Shown here: piece after piece, positions 22,901 through 33,807 of the stretch
Numbering within the stretch: position 1 is the first letter of the stretch
Layout: each line of letters starts with the position of its first letter
Origin: Cladorrhinum sp. PSN259
Lineage: Eukaryota; Ascomycota; Sordariomycetes; Sordariales; Podosporaceae
Reading direction: 5' to 3'
Length of the DNA stretch: 64,000 nt
Assembly (NCBI GenBank): GCA_033725935.1
Contig: MU867074.1
Coordinates: 1-64,000 of the forward strand
Notes under the pieces: model-generated
The model's database searches: none
What the model was told of the DNA's origin: nothing
Seen by the model: the letters and a program-made list of their open reading frames with translations, nothing else
Made by a program: the position numbers and the translations under genes

Positions 22901-23951
22901 CGGCTCCCTCCAGCTGCTTATGAATTTTGTCACGTTTGTGAATCTTTTCGAGGAGTGGCGTGAAATCCCGGGTGAGCCAGACATTTCTAATGCCGCCGGG
23001 GAAAACATCAAACAATCCTCTTAGGGCTTCTTCCGTCAGCCACTTGTCCGGGATGGAGCTGACTAGAACGGTGTTGGCTGAGGCGCGCAGCCTATGTTCT
23101 GCGCTGGTCAGGTAGTCCTGACGGATCTTGACGTAGACTCGAAGTTCGGCAAAAAAGACTCCGCATACCCAGATAATCACCAAGAGAGCTAGGACTAGGT
23201 GACCCCAACGTCGATGCATTTTGTTATTTGGAATGTTGCCCCACGCCAATGTGTCCAGTCCCTTGGGGAGATCCTGGGTGGTGGTATTGGAAGAAGTCGA
23301 ATTGTTGGCGAGGTCGTCGTCCTTGATGTCATCCACAACTCCTTGACCCCGCCCGCCGATGTAGTTGAGTGGAAGCAATATCGGGATGACAACAATGGCG
23401 ATGGGAATAAAAATGATCAAAAGGGTTTGAAGATATCGTAGAAAGAAGTAGGCGTCGAGTCCGCACTTTTTGATGATCTCGCGATCCTTGAATGCCATAA
23501 GCTTGTATACCAGGGCCCAGTGACTCGCAGGCGGGGGGTCAGTTCGTTCGCGCTCGGGTACTAGGTAAGTTTTGGGCTTGCTACACATAAATAGTTAGCT
23601 GTGAAATGCTTGCTTTGGGTTAATTGGAACTCACAATATTCTGACGACTTTGTTTCTCAAGAGCAAAAACAAGCCCGTCTGTATGCCAAAGACAATCAAC
23701 GAAGCTGCCAACGCAGTAAGGAAAGCCACCAGGCTGATGCCTGCCTGTCCCTGTGCAGTTCCGCTACCTCCATCTGGCTCACCGCTCGCAGTGGTTTGAG
23801 ATGATGTCGTCGTTGTCGTTGATGACAGAGCCGCTGATGTAGAAGTGATTGATGACGTTAGTGACGAAAGAAGCGAGGTTGAGTCTGATAGTATCGTCGA
23901 TAATGACGTTGGCGTTGTCGTCGCCGTCGGTGATGTCGTGGGGCTGGCCAT
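19977..23951 (-). CDS. Calcium-permeable stress-gated channel, CSC1/OSCA/TMEM63 family
   Basis: A member of the DUF221 (RSN1_7TM) family of mechanically or osmotically gated cation channels. Exons on the minus strand: 23951-23635 and 23580-19977 (1306 aa). The Ser/Thr-rich extracellular N-terminus precedes the first membrane helix (SLVAFLTALAASLIVFGIQ), then the family segment RTDPPPASHWALVYKL. The cytosolic loop 2 includes VLVSSIPDKWLTEEALRGLF and, later, NAAFIQFNHQVAAHMACQ with ISPDDVIWDNMALMWWNEW. The C-terminal pore region has about nine hydrophobic helices. The loop carries an extra low-complexity, charged stretch of roughly 250 residues, which explains why it is longer than yeast Csc1 (782 aa). 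The intron keeps frame with a GTGAGT donor and TAG acceptor. Ion selectivity is not readable from sequence. Confidence 0.94.
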
Positions 23952-26062
23952 CTTGAAATGCCAACGCTAGCATGTACCGTTGAATGGTGCAAATAGGTAT
24001 TAATCTTATGAACAGGTAGGAATGATCTCTCTAGGCGAGTGCAGTCGCCGACAATGTGTTGGCCATATGTCCTTCCCTACACAAGGTCCAAATGATTGGG
24101 ACGCTTAGATATTGTGCGACGAGGAAGGTGATGTATGTTTGTATGTTAGGATCACGAAACAGAGTTCCAAGGTTCTGGTATTTGGGAAGAGAAGGTGGGA
24201 CGACTAGGAGGTTTTGTTCAGGGACCTTGTAAAGGGTGGCCTCCCCGACCCGCCGTTTAATTAACAAGGTCCGGTACCAAGCTTCCTTGGTCAGTGTAGC
24301 TGCGTGCGTGTACCTTGACGATGTCGGCTTGTGTGTTGTCTCGCCAGCCAGAGGCCCTCCAAAGAACAAACAAAAGAGCGGGACAATAGGTGCTATAATT
24401 AATTGACCCAGCCAACTAACAACAAAGGCAAACAATAGGGAGCCAAGTCTAGTTGACGTTTGACTCTCAAAGGAGGACCTTACAGGTTGGTGGGCGGGTG
24501 CTTGGCCCGGTTTGAAACCTGGGGAGGAGACCCCGGATGCCCAGGAAAGTCGCTTGCTTGTCCGAGACAATTTCGACCGATCTGCGATTACTGATTGGCT
24601 GGCAAGTTTGCTGCTAAGTGACGTCGGCGGCTGCCACTTTCATAGCATCATAAAACGCCATTGGTGCGTGACCCTGACTGCCCCGCATGTTCCTGAGTGG
24701 CTCCTTTTCCATGTGCATGCTCGCATGGTCTAAATCGCTCAAGATCCAAACGATCCCTTGACACCTTCAAGACCTTTAAACGCGCGCTTCTTGCGAACGT
24801 TACCATCCAACTGCCTTTGATGGAGTGCATGCTATTATTATAACGTCTTTATCAAATGATCGCCTTTCTATCAGCGATCCCGTCTTCCCGCCTTTTGTTC
24901 CTGGTCCCTGTCTTTGAAACATGTTTCACGGCCTCCCGTGTGTGTGGCGGCCACAAACCGTCGTCTTGGTTCATCCAATACCATGCAGGGGGCTTTGTGG
25001 CCAGCTTTTCACCAGCTTCTCTCACGCCAGAACACGCGAACACAATGAACAAAGCCGGGAATAGCATAATAATGCACATTGTTGTTGTTTATTGACAAGA
25101 ACTTGCGATGGCCTGTGATTTTTTAATTTTTTTTTATTGATTTTTTTTGTATCTTTTTTTTGGGGCACCAAATCCTCGGCCAGGCAGGTTTCATTTACAC
25201 ATGCATCACTGCAGCACACACACAAAGATACCGACTACCAGGTTGAATCTTAGAAGCACAAACTTCCTTCGGGACAATCCAATTGTACACCGGGATCATC
25301 CAGTCACAATCCGCTCTTTTTAAGGTTTTGTAATGCAAATATTGATACTCGTGAGTGTGGGGGAGAGACACTGTGCAACGAATTAAAATGCGGGGGTTTT
25401 TGTAGACCCGAACACAAACCAACGACAAAGTATTCCCTGACCAGCAGATATCTTGTCTAACCACTCTGTTTTCTCTTGTGCACTGGAGCCGTGATCTACA
25501 AAAGGCCGAGAAATCAAGAAACAACTGGCCAAAACAGGTCGACAGTATGCCCGTACCGGTGGTGGTCCGAAGGATTCAGAGCGTATAGAGAGGCCCGCGG
25601 GTCAACCAAGGTGGCATCTTGCCTCACACAGCCAGGCTAGGGAAACCGAAGACCATTACCGGCAAATCCATTTTTCCATTTTCAAAGAAGACTCCCGAGC
25701 TGCGAGACCCACGACGGTTCCAGATTCTCCCGGAGACTGGGGGATTTCCCCGCACCCGCCCGCACCACCCGCAACTCAACACCCCACACTCCTTTTGTCC
25801 ATCGCTGCATCATCTTTCAGGAGTGTGGAATATCTGCCATATCCACTGCCGTTCAAAACGCGCATTTTCAGTGTCCACATAATCCCGAATGCACTGCTCG
25901 CAAGAGCAGCTGCCGAGGCATGGATTGCCCAGACTGTCTATATAGGCGTAGCAAGGAATAATAAAAGCTTCTTTTAACCGCTTCAACTGTTCATAAGGTT
26001 GATTCAAGACTTCATCCCACCTGGATCGTCCCGTCACGTACCACATTGATCACATTGTAAAC
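23952..26062. other. Divergent intergenic region, channel/monooxygenase
   Basis: No gene is firmly supported. A 179-codon minus-strand frame at 24031-24570 has two hydrophobic stretches but lies inside the expected promoter and leader of the channel gene and shows no known domain. The rest is T-rich and CT-rich non-coding sequence, with the monooxygenase promoter from about 25600. Confidence 0.5.
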
Positions 26063-27510
26063 ATGGCCGACTTTAGAGATTTGCGAATAGTCGTTATTGG
26101 CGCCGGTAAGAACCTTCCATCAGATCAAATCATCATGTGGAAATTGAGTCATTAACAACAAGCAGGCATGGGTGGCCTCGGAACCGCCTTGGCCTTCGCG
26201 AAAAGGGGGTTCAAACAAATCGATGTCTACGAGACGGCATCAAATCTAGGTTTTGTTGGAGCCGGCATCCAAATGCCTCCGAACGTGGTGCGTGTGTTGG
26301 ATCGACTTGGAGTTAGAGAGCCCATCCAAAAGGAAGCAACTGATGTCAAGGCCACCAGCATTAGACGTAAGTCCCTTTTTTTCGCGTAGTGAGAACCTCC
26401 CTATTCTAACTTTCTCCAACAGAGGGAAGCACAAACGAAGAACTCGCCCATGTGGAAATGCCCGACATTGAGGAGAAGTACGGCTTTCCGCATCTCCTGG
26501 GCCACCGCTCCAACCTTGCCGGCAGCTTGTACGAAGGGTGCAAGAAGGAGCCCGCTATCAAGTTTCACTTTTCAACATCGCTAGTCAGGGTCAATTCTTT
26601 CTCTCCCAAGCCAGTAATAACACTCAAGCCCCGCGACGGCGACGAGTATCAAGTTGAACCCGACATCCTCCTCGCATCGGATGGCATCAAGTCCGTCACC
26701 CGCGCTCAAATGCTTTCCCTTCTGGGTGAGACTTCCCAGGAGGAAGACACCGGTCAAGCCGCCTACCGCATCATGCTTCACCGTTCTCAAATAGCTCATG
26801 ACCCAGAAATGCTTGCCCTCTTAGACAGCGACACTGTAGTCCGCTGGGTTGGTGAGCGCCGTCACATCATCGCTTACCCCGTCAGCAACCATGATATCTA
26901 CAATCTCTCTTCAGCCCATCCAGACACTAATTTCGCTTCGGCTACGAGCGCTACTTACACAACCAGAGGCTCAAAAGCACAGATGTTTGAGGTTTTCAAG
27001 GATTTTTGTCCTCTGGTTCATCGCATGCTGGACCTTGTCCCCGACGGCGAGGTCTGTGAATGGAAGCTTCGTATCCACCGCCCCTTGGCTACCTGGGTGT
27101 ACGGGTCTGCGGCGCTGGTAGGAGATGCGTGCCACCCTACCTTGCCGCATCTGAGCCAGGGCGCCGCAATGGCTATTGAGGATGGGTCGGTGCTGGCCGA
27201 GGTTGTTTCTAGGATTCCTGCAGATAAGTTGAACGATGCCGAGACGATAAATAAGTCACTGAAGGTGTATGAGCTGCTTCGCAAGCCGCACTGCAGCCAG
27301 CTGGTCGACTTGGCTTCGCACTCCGGCAGAGTGTTGCATTTGGGAGAAGGAAAGGCCAAGGAGGAGAGGGACAGAGAGTTTCGCCAGAACGGCAAGACTG
27401 GGTCGGTTCCGGATAAGTGGGCGAGCCCAGAGGTGCAGAGGATGATCTACTCAAACGACTGTGTCAATGTTGCGCAGGAGAAGTTTGATGAGCTGTTTGC
27501 TAGTCTGTAG
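26063..27510 (+). CDS. FAD-dependent monooxygenase (salicylate hydroxylase-like)
   Basis: A class A flavoprotein monooxygenase expected to hydroxylate an aromatic or related small substrate using NAD(P)H and O2. Exons: 26063-26105, 26166-26366 and 26423-27510 (443 aa). The Rossmann motif GAGMGGLGTA (residues 14-23) is split by intron 1, with the acidic residue of the second strand in DVYETAS. The DG motif reads LLASDGIKSVTR and the second FAD motif reads GDACHPTLPHLSQGAAMAIEDG. A short Arg after the first strand (LGHRSN region) matches the family. There is no targeting signal or membrane segment. It stands next to, and convergent with, a thioesterase, but nothing else nearby suggests a catabolic or biosynthetic cluster. 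The substrate is unknown. Confidence 0.92.
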
Positions 27511-27723
27511 ATCTAGGTCTCAATGGTGTCCCTACAATGTGCATCAACCACTAGCAGTCAACAGGTCAATAGTCTTGGGATTATCAGTTTTGCCTGCTAT
27601 GGAAACACACGCTGATTAGACGGATTTTAATTTCACCGAATGATCGAATTCTCCAAAGAAAATCAGACTTGCTTTTGTATACAAGCTTCCCCCACCCCCC
27701 TGTTTCGCTCAGACACCGCGATC

Positions 27724-28428
27724 CTACAACTGACTCCGCCCAACGTTCCTATCCATCTGAATCCAAAGCCCCTCACCCTCAGCCAACACGTTCCCGTTCT
27801 TATCCTCAATGCATCCCCTCACAAATATCTTGCGTCCATCTTTCTTTACCACTCTTCCCCTGACAAGTACAACCTGGGGCACCTTGATCGGTCGCCGATA
27901 GTTGGTAGTGAAACTGGCAGTATAAGCACCATGGTGCGACTGGAAATTGGCAGCAGTGCCCATCACTTCATCCATCAGCACAGCAAACAGTCCGCCGTGC
28001 ATGGTTCCCGCGTAGCTAGACAGGTCCTCGCCCAGGTCCAGCAAAGCATTGAACAAGAGGAAGGGGTTCCTGGGATCCTCCCCGTCTTGGCTGCCGCCTC
28101 CTTGGAGTACTGCCTTTGCTTTAGTGATTTCTTGGACTGACGAGGCAGATGGTTTAGGCGGCTTGAGCATGCGGAAGAAGGTAACGCAGGCGCGGACGGT
28201 AGTCCCGCTGTTCATTACCCGACGGACAAAGTTGGATTCGCCTGATGGGAGGGGGCGTCTGTCGACTACAATAATTTCGAGCACGGCTGGGTCGGAGAGA
28301 AGGTTATTGGCCCAGGGCATGTTCTTGAAATGTGCGACGGGGTCTTTGATGTATTGGTTGTGGTTGGTGTTGGAGGCTGAGTGAGGCTTGACGGCTGGGC
28401 CTTGTCTTTGCTGACTTTCGGAGGCCAT
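27724..28428 (-). CDS. Hotdog-fold thioesterase (4HBT/PaaI-like)
   Basis: A predicted acyl-CoA thioesterase of 234 aa, without introns. The hotdog core lies in the second half. It contains SSYAGTMHGGLFAVLMDEVM, the helix with the conserved His-Gly-Gly and downstream Asp/Glu that act in catalysis. It is followed by TASFTTNYRRPIKVPQVVLV and the strand pair VRGRVVKKDGRKIFVRGCI. The first 110 residues are a less conserved cap with the HFKNMPWANNLLSDP segment seen in fungal members of this family. There is no obvious peroxisomal C-terminal tripeptide (it ends SQL) and no clear transit peptide. It is convergent with the FAD monooxygenase and divergent from the methyltransferase. The acyl substrate cannot be inferred. 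Confidence 0.88.
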   Translation of the reverse strand: MASESQQRQGPAVKPHSASNTNHNQYIKDPVAHFKNMPWANNLLSDPAVLEIIVVDRRPLPSGESNFVRRVMNSGTTVRACVTFFRMLKPPKPSASSVQEITKAKAVLQGGGSQDGEDPRNPFLLFNALLDLGEDLSSYAGTMHGGLFAVLMDEVMGTAANFQSHHGAYTASFTTNYRRPIKVPQVVLVRGRVVKKDGRKIFVRGCIEDKNGNVLAEGEGLWIQMDRNVGRSQL

Positions 28429-29027
28429 AATGGGCGACTTTGGCTAATAATACCAGGACAAGGTAGAAAGTTTTCTACTAACTCCAATGAGTGCTGCATG
28501 TAGCTGGCCACAACCTGGGAGGCGGTGATTATTGGTTTTTATGTGAGTTCGGGGGAGCCATTGAGTCAGGGGGAGCCATCGATTTTGGATGCTAGGCATC
28601 GTTCTTTTTTCCCCCCCGAGGCCCGGTACTATCAGCATTTAGACTACGCCGGCTGAGCGGTTGACTCGTTGTGTCAGTTGGACTTGTCATGAAGTTGAGC
28701 ACCGACGTTGCAGTCACCACGACTATAATTCTTTCGCCATCATGTTGACTACCGTAAGGCTCCCCTTGACATCCATCACTTCCGTGAGAACAGAATAAGG
28801 AACTCTCTGTCCAGAAGATGCGTTTTTAGTAGATAATCAAACTGGAGGGGGAAAAAAAGGCAAGTCTCTGGGGTCGCCCCCCTATTTTGATAAATGGCAC
28901 ACCTTGCCGGGTTAGGGTTCTAGCCTCAGATTTTGGTAAGGGGTTACCTGGAATGGGCCAACCAAGCCCATCAGTGACAGCGAGTTCGACCCGTTTCATT
29001 ACTTTTTTGAGGTATTGAAATCTCCAA
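28429..29027. other. Divergent promoter region, thioesterase/METTL4-like
   Basis: No gene seen. About 600 bp shared by two divergent start codons, so it probably contains both promoters. A single TTAGGG-like hexamer near 28911 is not a telomeric repeat. Confidence 0.6.
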
Positions 29028-30272
29028 ATGACGGCTCCATCATCGTCATGCATTCTATGGCAAAATGACGACAAAACGACAATTCTTCTCGACCTCCCCA
29101 GGTCAATTGAAGAAGCACAGCTCCCTTCAAAAGAAGAATTTTTTAAAGACGTGAGCCCCGGTAATGAGTCCCGCCCCCGGAGGTTGATTTCGGCTGCCCC
29201 ACCGGACGGACCATTCCCGACCCCGGATCCCAAGCTGGGGTGCCGATCGCAACCGGTAGCCTCAACGGCATCACAATCAGCACAGCTGGCAGAGCTAATG
29301 ACCCTCGCTGCCGCCGAATCAGCTCTTGACAAAATCAACTGGTCATATCAAGGTCCCTGGTGTTTACCTCGTGTGACATCAAAACCAATAACACCTACCG
29401 AAAAGCAACCCGTCTTCCATTCGGACGAGAATTCCGGATCAACAAACTCCACAACCGAGTCCGAGAACACCATCGCCGTATCTACTCCCAGCGGGGACCC
29501 TGGCCTCACGACCGAATCAAGTCCTTCCTCCTCACAACCTTCCAGCAGCCCCTATTATATGCCCCCAGACTCACACCCCCTCCTCGGCTCCATCGCCTCC
29601 CTCCGCTCCCGATTCCTCTCTCCCCCAACCCCAAAATTCAACCTGATCCTCTTGGATCCCCCCTGGCCTAACCGCTCAGCAAAGCGCAAAAGAAGAGGCG
29701 CAGACTCGTACACACCGGTTGACTCCCTAACCTCGATCCACTCCCTCCTCTCACTTATACCCATTGCTTCCTCCTTGCTTCCAGACGGTATGGTAGCAGT
29801 CTGGATAACCAACACTCCCAAATTTCACGACTTGCTCACTTCCACCCTGTTCAAAGAATGGGACGTCGAGTTGGTAGGCGAGTGGGTGTGGTTGAAAGTA
29901 ACGACAAAGGGAGAACCGATCGTGAGTTTTGAGTCCGAGTGGAGGAGGCCTTGGGAGAGGTTGGTCCTTGGTAGGAAGAGGGGTGGGATGAAGAGCGGTG
30001 CGGTGAGGGGTAAGGTTTTGGTCGGAGTGCCGGATTTTCATTCTAGGAAGCCTAATTTGAGGAGCGTGTTTGAAGAGGAAGGGTTGGCTGAAAAGGGGTA
30101 TAAGGGGTTGGAGGTGTTTGCTAGGAATCTGACGGCTGGCTGGTGGGGATGGGGAGATGAAGTTTTAAAGTTTCAGGGCAGGGAGTGGTGGGTTGAGGAA
30201 GGAGAAGAGGTATCTGAAGAGAATGTAGAGGGGCAGCTGGAGAGAAATCAGGGAAACGAGGAGGCGAATTAG
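29028..30272 (+). CDS. MT-A70 family adenine N6-methyltransferase, METTL4-like
   Basis: A predicted S-adenosylmethionine-dependent methyltransferase acting on adenine in RNA or DNA; METTL4 members have been linked to U2 snRNA m6Am and to DNA 6mA. Single exon, 414 aa. The catalytic motif DPPW is at about residue 210 in the strand NLILLDPPWPNRSAKRKRRG. It is followed by the conserved helix with LTSIHSLLSLIPIASSLLPDG and VAVWITNTPKFHDLL. Next comes WDVELVGEWVWLKVTTKGEP, and finally the late motif HSRKPNLRSVF, in which the Lys-Pro is typical of METTL4. The N-terminal 130 residues are variable, and an 80-residue Ser/Thr/Pro-rich insert precedes the catalytic domain. The absence of METTL3/14-type CCCH fingers separates it from the mRNA m6A writer. 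Substrate is not resolvable here. Confidence 0.9.
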   Translation: MTAPSSSCILWQNDDKTTILLDLPRSIEEAQLPSKEEFFKDVSPGNESRPRRLISAAPPDGPFPTPDPKLGCRSQPVASTASQSAQLAELMTLAAAESALDKINWSYQGPWCLPRVTSKPITPTEKQPVFHSDENSGSTNSTTESENTIAVSTPSGDPGLTTESSPSSSQPSSSPYYMPPDSHPLLGSIASLRSRFLSPPTPKFNLILLDPPWPNRSAKRKRRGADSYTPVDSLTSIHSLLSLIPIASSLLPDGMVAVWITNTPKFHDLLTSTLFKEWDVELVGEWVWLKVTTKGEPIVSFESEWRRPWERLVLGRKRGGMKSGAVRGKVLVGVPDFHSRKPNLRSVFEEEGLAEKGYKGLEVFARNLTAGWWGWGDEVLKFQGREWWVEEGEEVSEENVEGQLERNQGNEEAN

Positions 30273-30402
30273 AGATACTAGACCGGGTCACGTCGAGGTT
30301 TTGTCTCGTGGTGGTCGTAATTGTTGTACATTTGTGCATACCACATACCTCTAATCATATAATACATTTTTTTCTTCTTTCATTCCCCCATACCACTCCT
30401 CA

Positions 30403-31158
30403 TTATTCTTTGCTTTTCTTCTCCCCTTCTGGCGCAGCTGCCTCCTTCTCGGTTATCTCTTCATCCTCTTCAACCTCCTTCCACTTATCCTTCTCCCGCT
30501 CCTCCATAAACCTGGTTACTGCCTCCTCCTGCTGTGCCCTTCCGTTCGTCCACTCAACACCATTTTTCAAGAAATCCTGTGCCTGCTGTCTCAAATCCTT
30601 TCTCTCCTTGGGTTGCTTGGTCATCGTCCGCAGAGGAATATCAGCTGGGTTAGCCGACCTCTTCATGTGCGCCTCACGGCTCTTCTCCATGCGCGTGTAA
30701 ACATCGTGGTCGAACGCCTCACGCTCCGTCTCGGGCAGAACCTCAGGCCACACAAACGGCTTGACCAGCTCGGCGATCATCATCTTCTTAGACTGTGGGC
30801 GGTACCACTTGCCGTGCATGCCGTGCTTGCGCTGAGGCGCCGGCTGGTTGATGAAGGAGCGAACCGAGAGGACCTCGACGTTGTAGGCATGGTAAAGGTA
30901 GTCGCGGAGGTCGAGCTTGTTGAACTTGAGGGGGACGGCAAAGCTTGCCAAGTTGGGAGGCTGCTTGGGGAGGGGGCGAAGGAAGGCAATCACATGGTTG
31001 GGACTGGGAGAATATGATCAAGCATCAGTACTTTTGCATTGCTATAAAGATATCTTTTGGGGAGAGATAGCTACTGACAGAAACACCTCCTTCTGGCCAA
31101 ACCTCCTGGGTAATTGAGCCGCGGCCTCAATCGCTGCTGCTGCCGGTGCCGACGCCAT
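30403..31158 (-). CDS. MRP20: Mitochondrial large-subunit ribosomal protein uL23m
   Basis: A mitoribosomal large-subunit protein near the peptide exit tunnel; yeast Mrp20 also helps dock the ribosome at Oxa1. Exons on the minus strand: 31158-31079 and 31003-30403 (226 aa). The N-terminus is Ala-rich with basic residues (a plausible presequence) and is joined by the intron to the conserved segment EVFLPNHVIAFLRP. This is followed by LPPN-type residues, PLKFNKLDLRDYLYHAYNVEV and VRSFINQP. A Lys/Glu-rich C-terminal extension is present, as is usual in fungal mitochondrial L23. The donor is GTCAGT at 31078 and the acceptor CAG at 31006-31004; the join restores the family motif exactly, which supports it. 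The gene converges with the METTL4-like gene across 130 bp. Confidence 0.93.
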
Positions 31159-31628
31159 TGTGCTGTGTGACCTGTAACTTTCGCAAGTAGCCCGGCGAAA
31201 CACGGCGTCTGGTCTGGAATTGACGACTGCTTCACACGGCTGTTCAGTCTCGCGATTGCGGTTGATCCGAGCTACTTAGATTTTCCGCGATTGGAAATGT
31301 TAGTGGCGGACCGTCAACAGGTGCCATCCGACTTGCAAACTCAAACAACGAACTGACAGTTTTGGTGGGGTGATAATAAGATGGGCGCTTGCAGGGGTGG
31401 TGCACAAACGGGCATGGATTATGGATGAACCCATGGATATCCACAATTAAAGATCACGATAGATCTGACGTGGGCGTTATAGTTTCCAAACGCAATAAAA
31501 ATCAATTGAGAGCTTTCAGCTATCTGTTTTGTCGTACAATCATCACAATTTGTTTGTTATTCCTTCCCTTTATGAACGCCGAATTCCTTGCTCCCAAATA
31601 CCGTTTCGCTAATATCGACATTATATTA
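31159..31628. other. Intergenic: uL23m promoter and DJ-1 gene 3' flank
   Basis: No gene seen. Both neighbours are on the minus strand, so this is the uL23m upstream region plus the AT-rich 3' flank of the DJ-1/PfpI gene. Confidence 0.6.
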
Positions 31629-32727
31629 TTACACGTCAAGGCCGTCGACAACGACGCCCTTGGTCCAGTTCAGCTGCATGATCTGGGCCACCTCATTGGC
31701 GGACTCTTCAGTAACGAGGACGCTGACCAGATACAAAGCTGCATCTAGGCCAGCGGCCACTCCCCCAGACGTGATGACACGGAGACCACCTAGGCGCATC
31801 GCGGCGCGACGGGCGATAGACTCTCTACGTGTAGCACCCTTGAAGGAGATGGATCCCTTTCTATAGGCTTTGTCAGTAGGCTCGTCTCAACATATATAAG
31901 ATGATCATCTGATATATACTTACCGGGCATTGGAAGGGCGCCGGCCAGCGTCTGACTTGCGACGGACATAGGGGTTCTCGTCCTCGTCTCCGAGGTCGAA
32001 ACGCAGGTTGTTTACCACGTAGCGGGCATCGTCAATGACGTCGGTGCGTTCACCGAGATCGCGAGTGGCGGCTTGACTGCACAGGATCTCAAGCTTGGTG
32101 ATATAGTCGGGATGGGTGGTGGCCGAGAGACCGGCAAGGATACCCTGCTGGGCGAGGAACAGTGAACCGGTGCAGATAGAGAGAAGTGAACGCTCGCGGG
32201 TGGGATCCTCCTTCTGGATTTCCGAGTATTTGGAGATGAGCGGAAGGGGTTCGGTCTTCTTCTCAAGCACTTCATTGCTATTACCACCGACGACAACAAG
32301 GACGTCGAAGTCGTTAAGGCGCTCGTAGGCCTCCTTCCAGTTGAGCTGGGACTTGATGATCACGCCCTGTTCAGAAAGAACCTGGGGCTCGCCAGAGGCG
32401 ATGGTGACTTCGAAGGCCTTGGAAGCTGTTGGACGCAACAGAGGTTAGTATCCGTAAGTATTGCAATCTGGTTCTGGTACAGATCGAAGAGCGGGGTGCG
32501 GGGTCGTCAAAGACGACGATCGTCCAAAGCCGGCTGAACACCTGGCCCCAATTGACACCCAATGTGTGAACAAACAGTGAAATACACTTACTAGGATCAT
32601 TCTTGTCGTGCAAGGCACTGGTAAGAACCTCGAGGGGACCAGCAAAGTCAAGGAGGTTGAAGTTGGGATGCAGGGCAAAGAGCACATCAATGGGCTCGTC
32701 TGCCACTGCGGAGCTCTTGTTGGCCAT
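31629..32727 (-). CDS. DJ-1/PfpI family protein (class I glutamine amidotransferase-like)
   Basis: A member of the ThiJ/PfpI superfamily, closest in look to fungal isonitrile hydratase/transcriptional-regulator-like proteins. Exons on the minus strand: 32727-32592, 32425-31924 and 31860-31629 (289 aa). The core begins with the strand IDVLFALHPNFNLLDFAGPLEVL, typical of the family. DVLVVVGGNSNEVL follows, then the nucleophile elbow LLSICTGSLFLAQQGIL with the candidate catalytic Cys. The residues after it (ATTHPDY) match the usual TTHW/TTHP position. A charged insert of about 50 residues (around DLGDEDENPYVRRKSD) separates the last strands. The protein ends with LRVITSGGVAAGLDAALYLV, the conserved GG-x3-GiDaaL helix. 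The first intron is 166 bp, longer than its neighbours. Exact function is open: hydratase, glyoxalase-like and chaperone roles all occur in the superfamily. Confidence 0.88.
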
Positions 32728-33807
32728 CTTTGGCAACCTTGTATGTCTTAAATTGGGGAGAAACGGGTGGCGGTGGTTATGTTGATGCCAATTGATGGTC
32801 AATGGGCAAGAATGATATCAAGAATGACTGTCTGGTATGTCCAAGACACAAAACAGGTCACACAGAGAGATGTGGGAAGGAGCTTGTTGGAAGAGCAAGT
32901 TCGAGGTAGAATTGGAGAAGACGTTTCCTGTAATCAGGGAATGAGGAACGCAACGGGTTTTGTGTGTGCCCTCCTCTCTCTTGATCGGGAGTGCCGCGTC
33001 AGGTTAGTCACGAGAGATCTACTCAAAGACAGGCAACGACAGGTCCTCGAACCCCGCCAAAGAGGGGCAGGACTCCCTTCTCTCTCACCATGTCTGGTAC
33101 GCATCAGACGATCCACGACCCACATTGGTGTTCCCGTCCTTCTGCCCCATTCTGCCCCACCTGCAGCTGTTGAAATGCGGGGTCAAGAGGCACTCCAAGC
33201 CCAACCCAAGCACGGTCCATGCAAGTCAAACTGGAAGCCCGGGCTCAAGCCTGGTCACATGGTGGGGTTGATCGAGCTTAGCGCGCCCCGAGACTTTTCC
33301 ATGCTTGATGCCAGTGGTGGTTGAGTCCGGAGCTCTTTACCAAGGTTGGGCGCTGAATTGGCCTTCTGTCGTTGGAAGCTGGTGGTCACTGGTGGCATTT
33401 CGAGGAAAAATAGTTTCTGTTTGGTGCAACGAATCATCGAATCACCACCGTGATTTTGAGACATAATTTTTGATTTTATTTTTGCGGTACATCCCGAGCT
33501 CGGCAACGACCTTGCAACATCTTTCCCAGTACAGATCATGAGAAACAGAAACAGCAACCTTTATTAATCGAAATAAAACCCCTCTCGGCGCTGCAACAAA
33601 CGAAGCACCCAAGAGATCTGGAGTGAGCTTGGCCCCAAAGAGGCAAATTGCCTGGTGTCATACGAAAGTCTCCGCCTGTCTGCATCGAGTAAACAGCTTC
33701 CCCCCGGAACGTCACCTGAGCTTTCCCCTGCTGGCGGGTCCAAAGAGACTCCAGCCTCCCGCGCCGACCACGCCTCCTCCGATGCACCATCAACTACGTC
33801 GATCAGG
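32728..33807. other. Divergent intergenic region, DJ-1-like/TSC1
   Basis: No gene is supported; it should hold the promoters of both flanking genes. The frame at 32767-33324 (+) has no domain and is probably chance. Confidence 0.55.

Noticed and set aside
24031..24570. 179-codon minus-strand frame with two hydrophobic stretches
   Set aside because: It lies only 80 bp from the channel start codon on the same strand, in the likely leader, and resembles no known family.
26063..28428. FAD monooxygenase and thioesterase as a functional operon-like pair
   Set aside because: They are convergent, have no shared promoter, and no third pathway gene is nearby; adjacency alone is weak in fungi.
28909..28920. 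TTAGGG telomere-like hexamer
   Set aside because: A single copy only; no tandem array.
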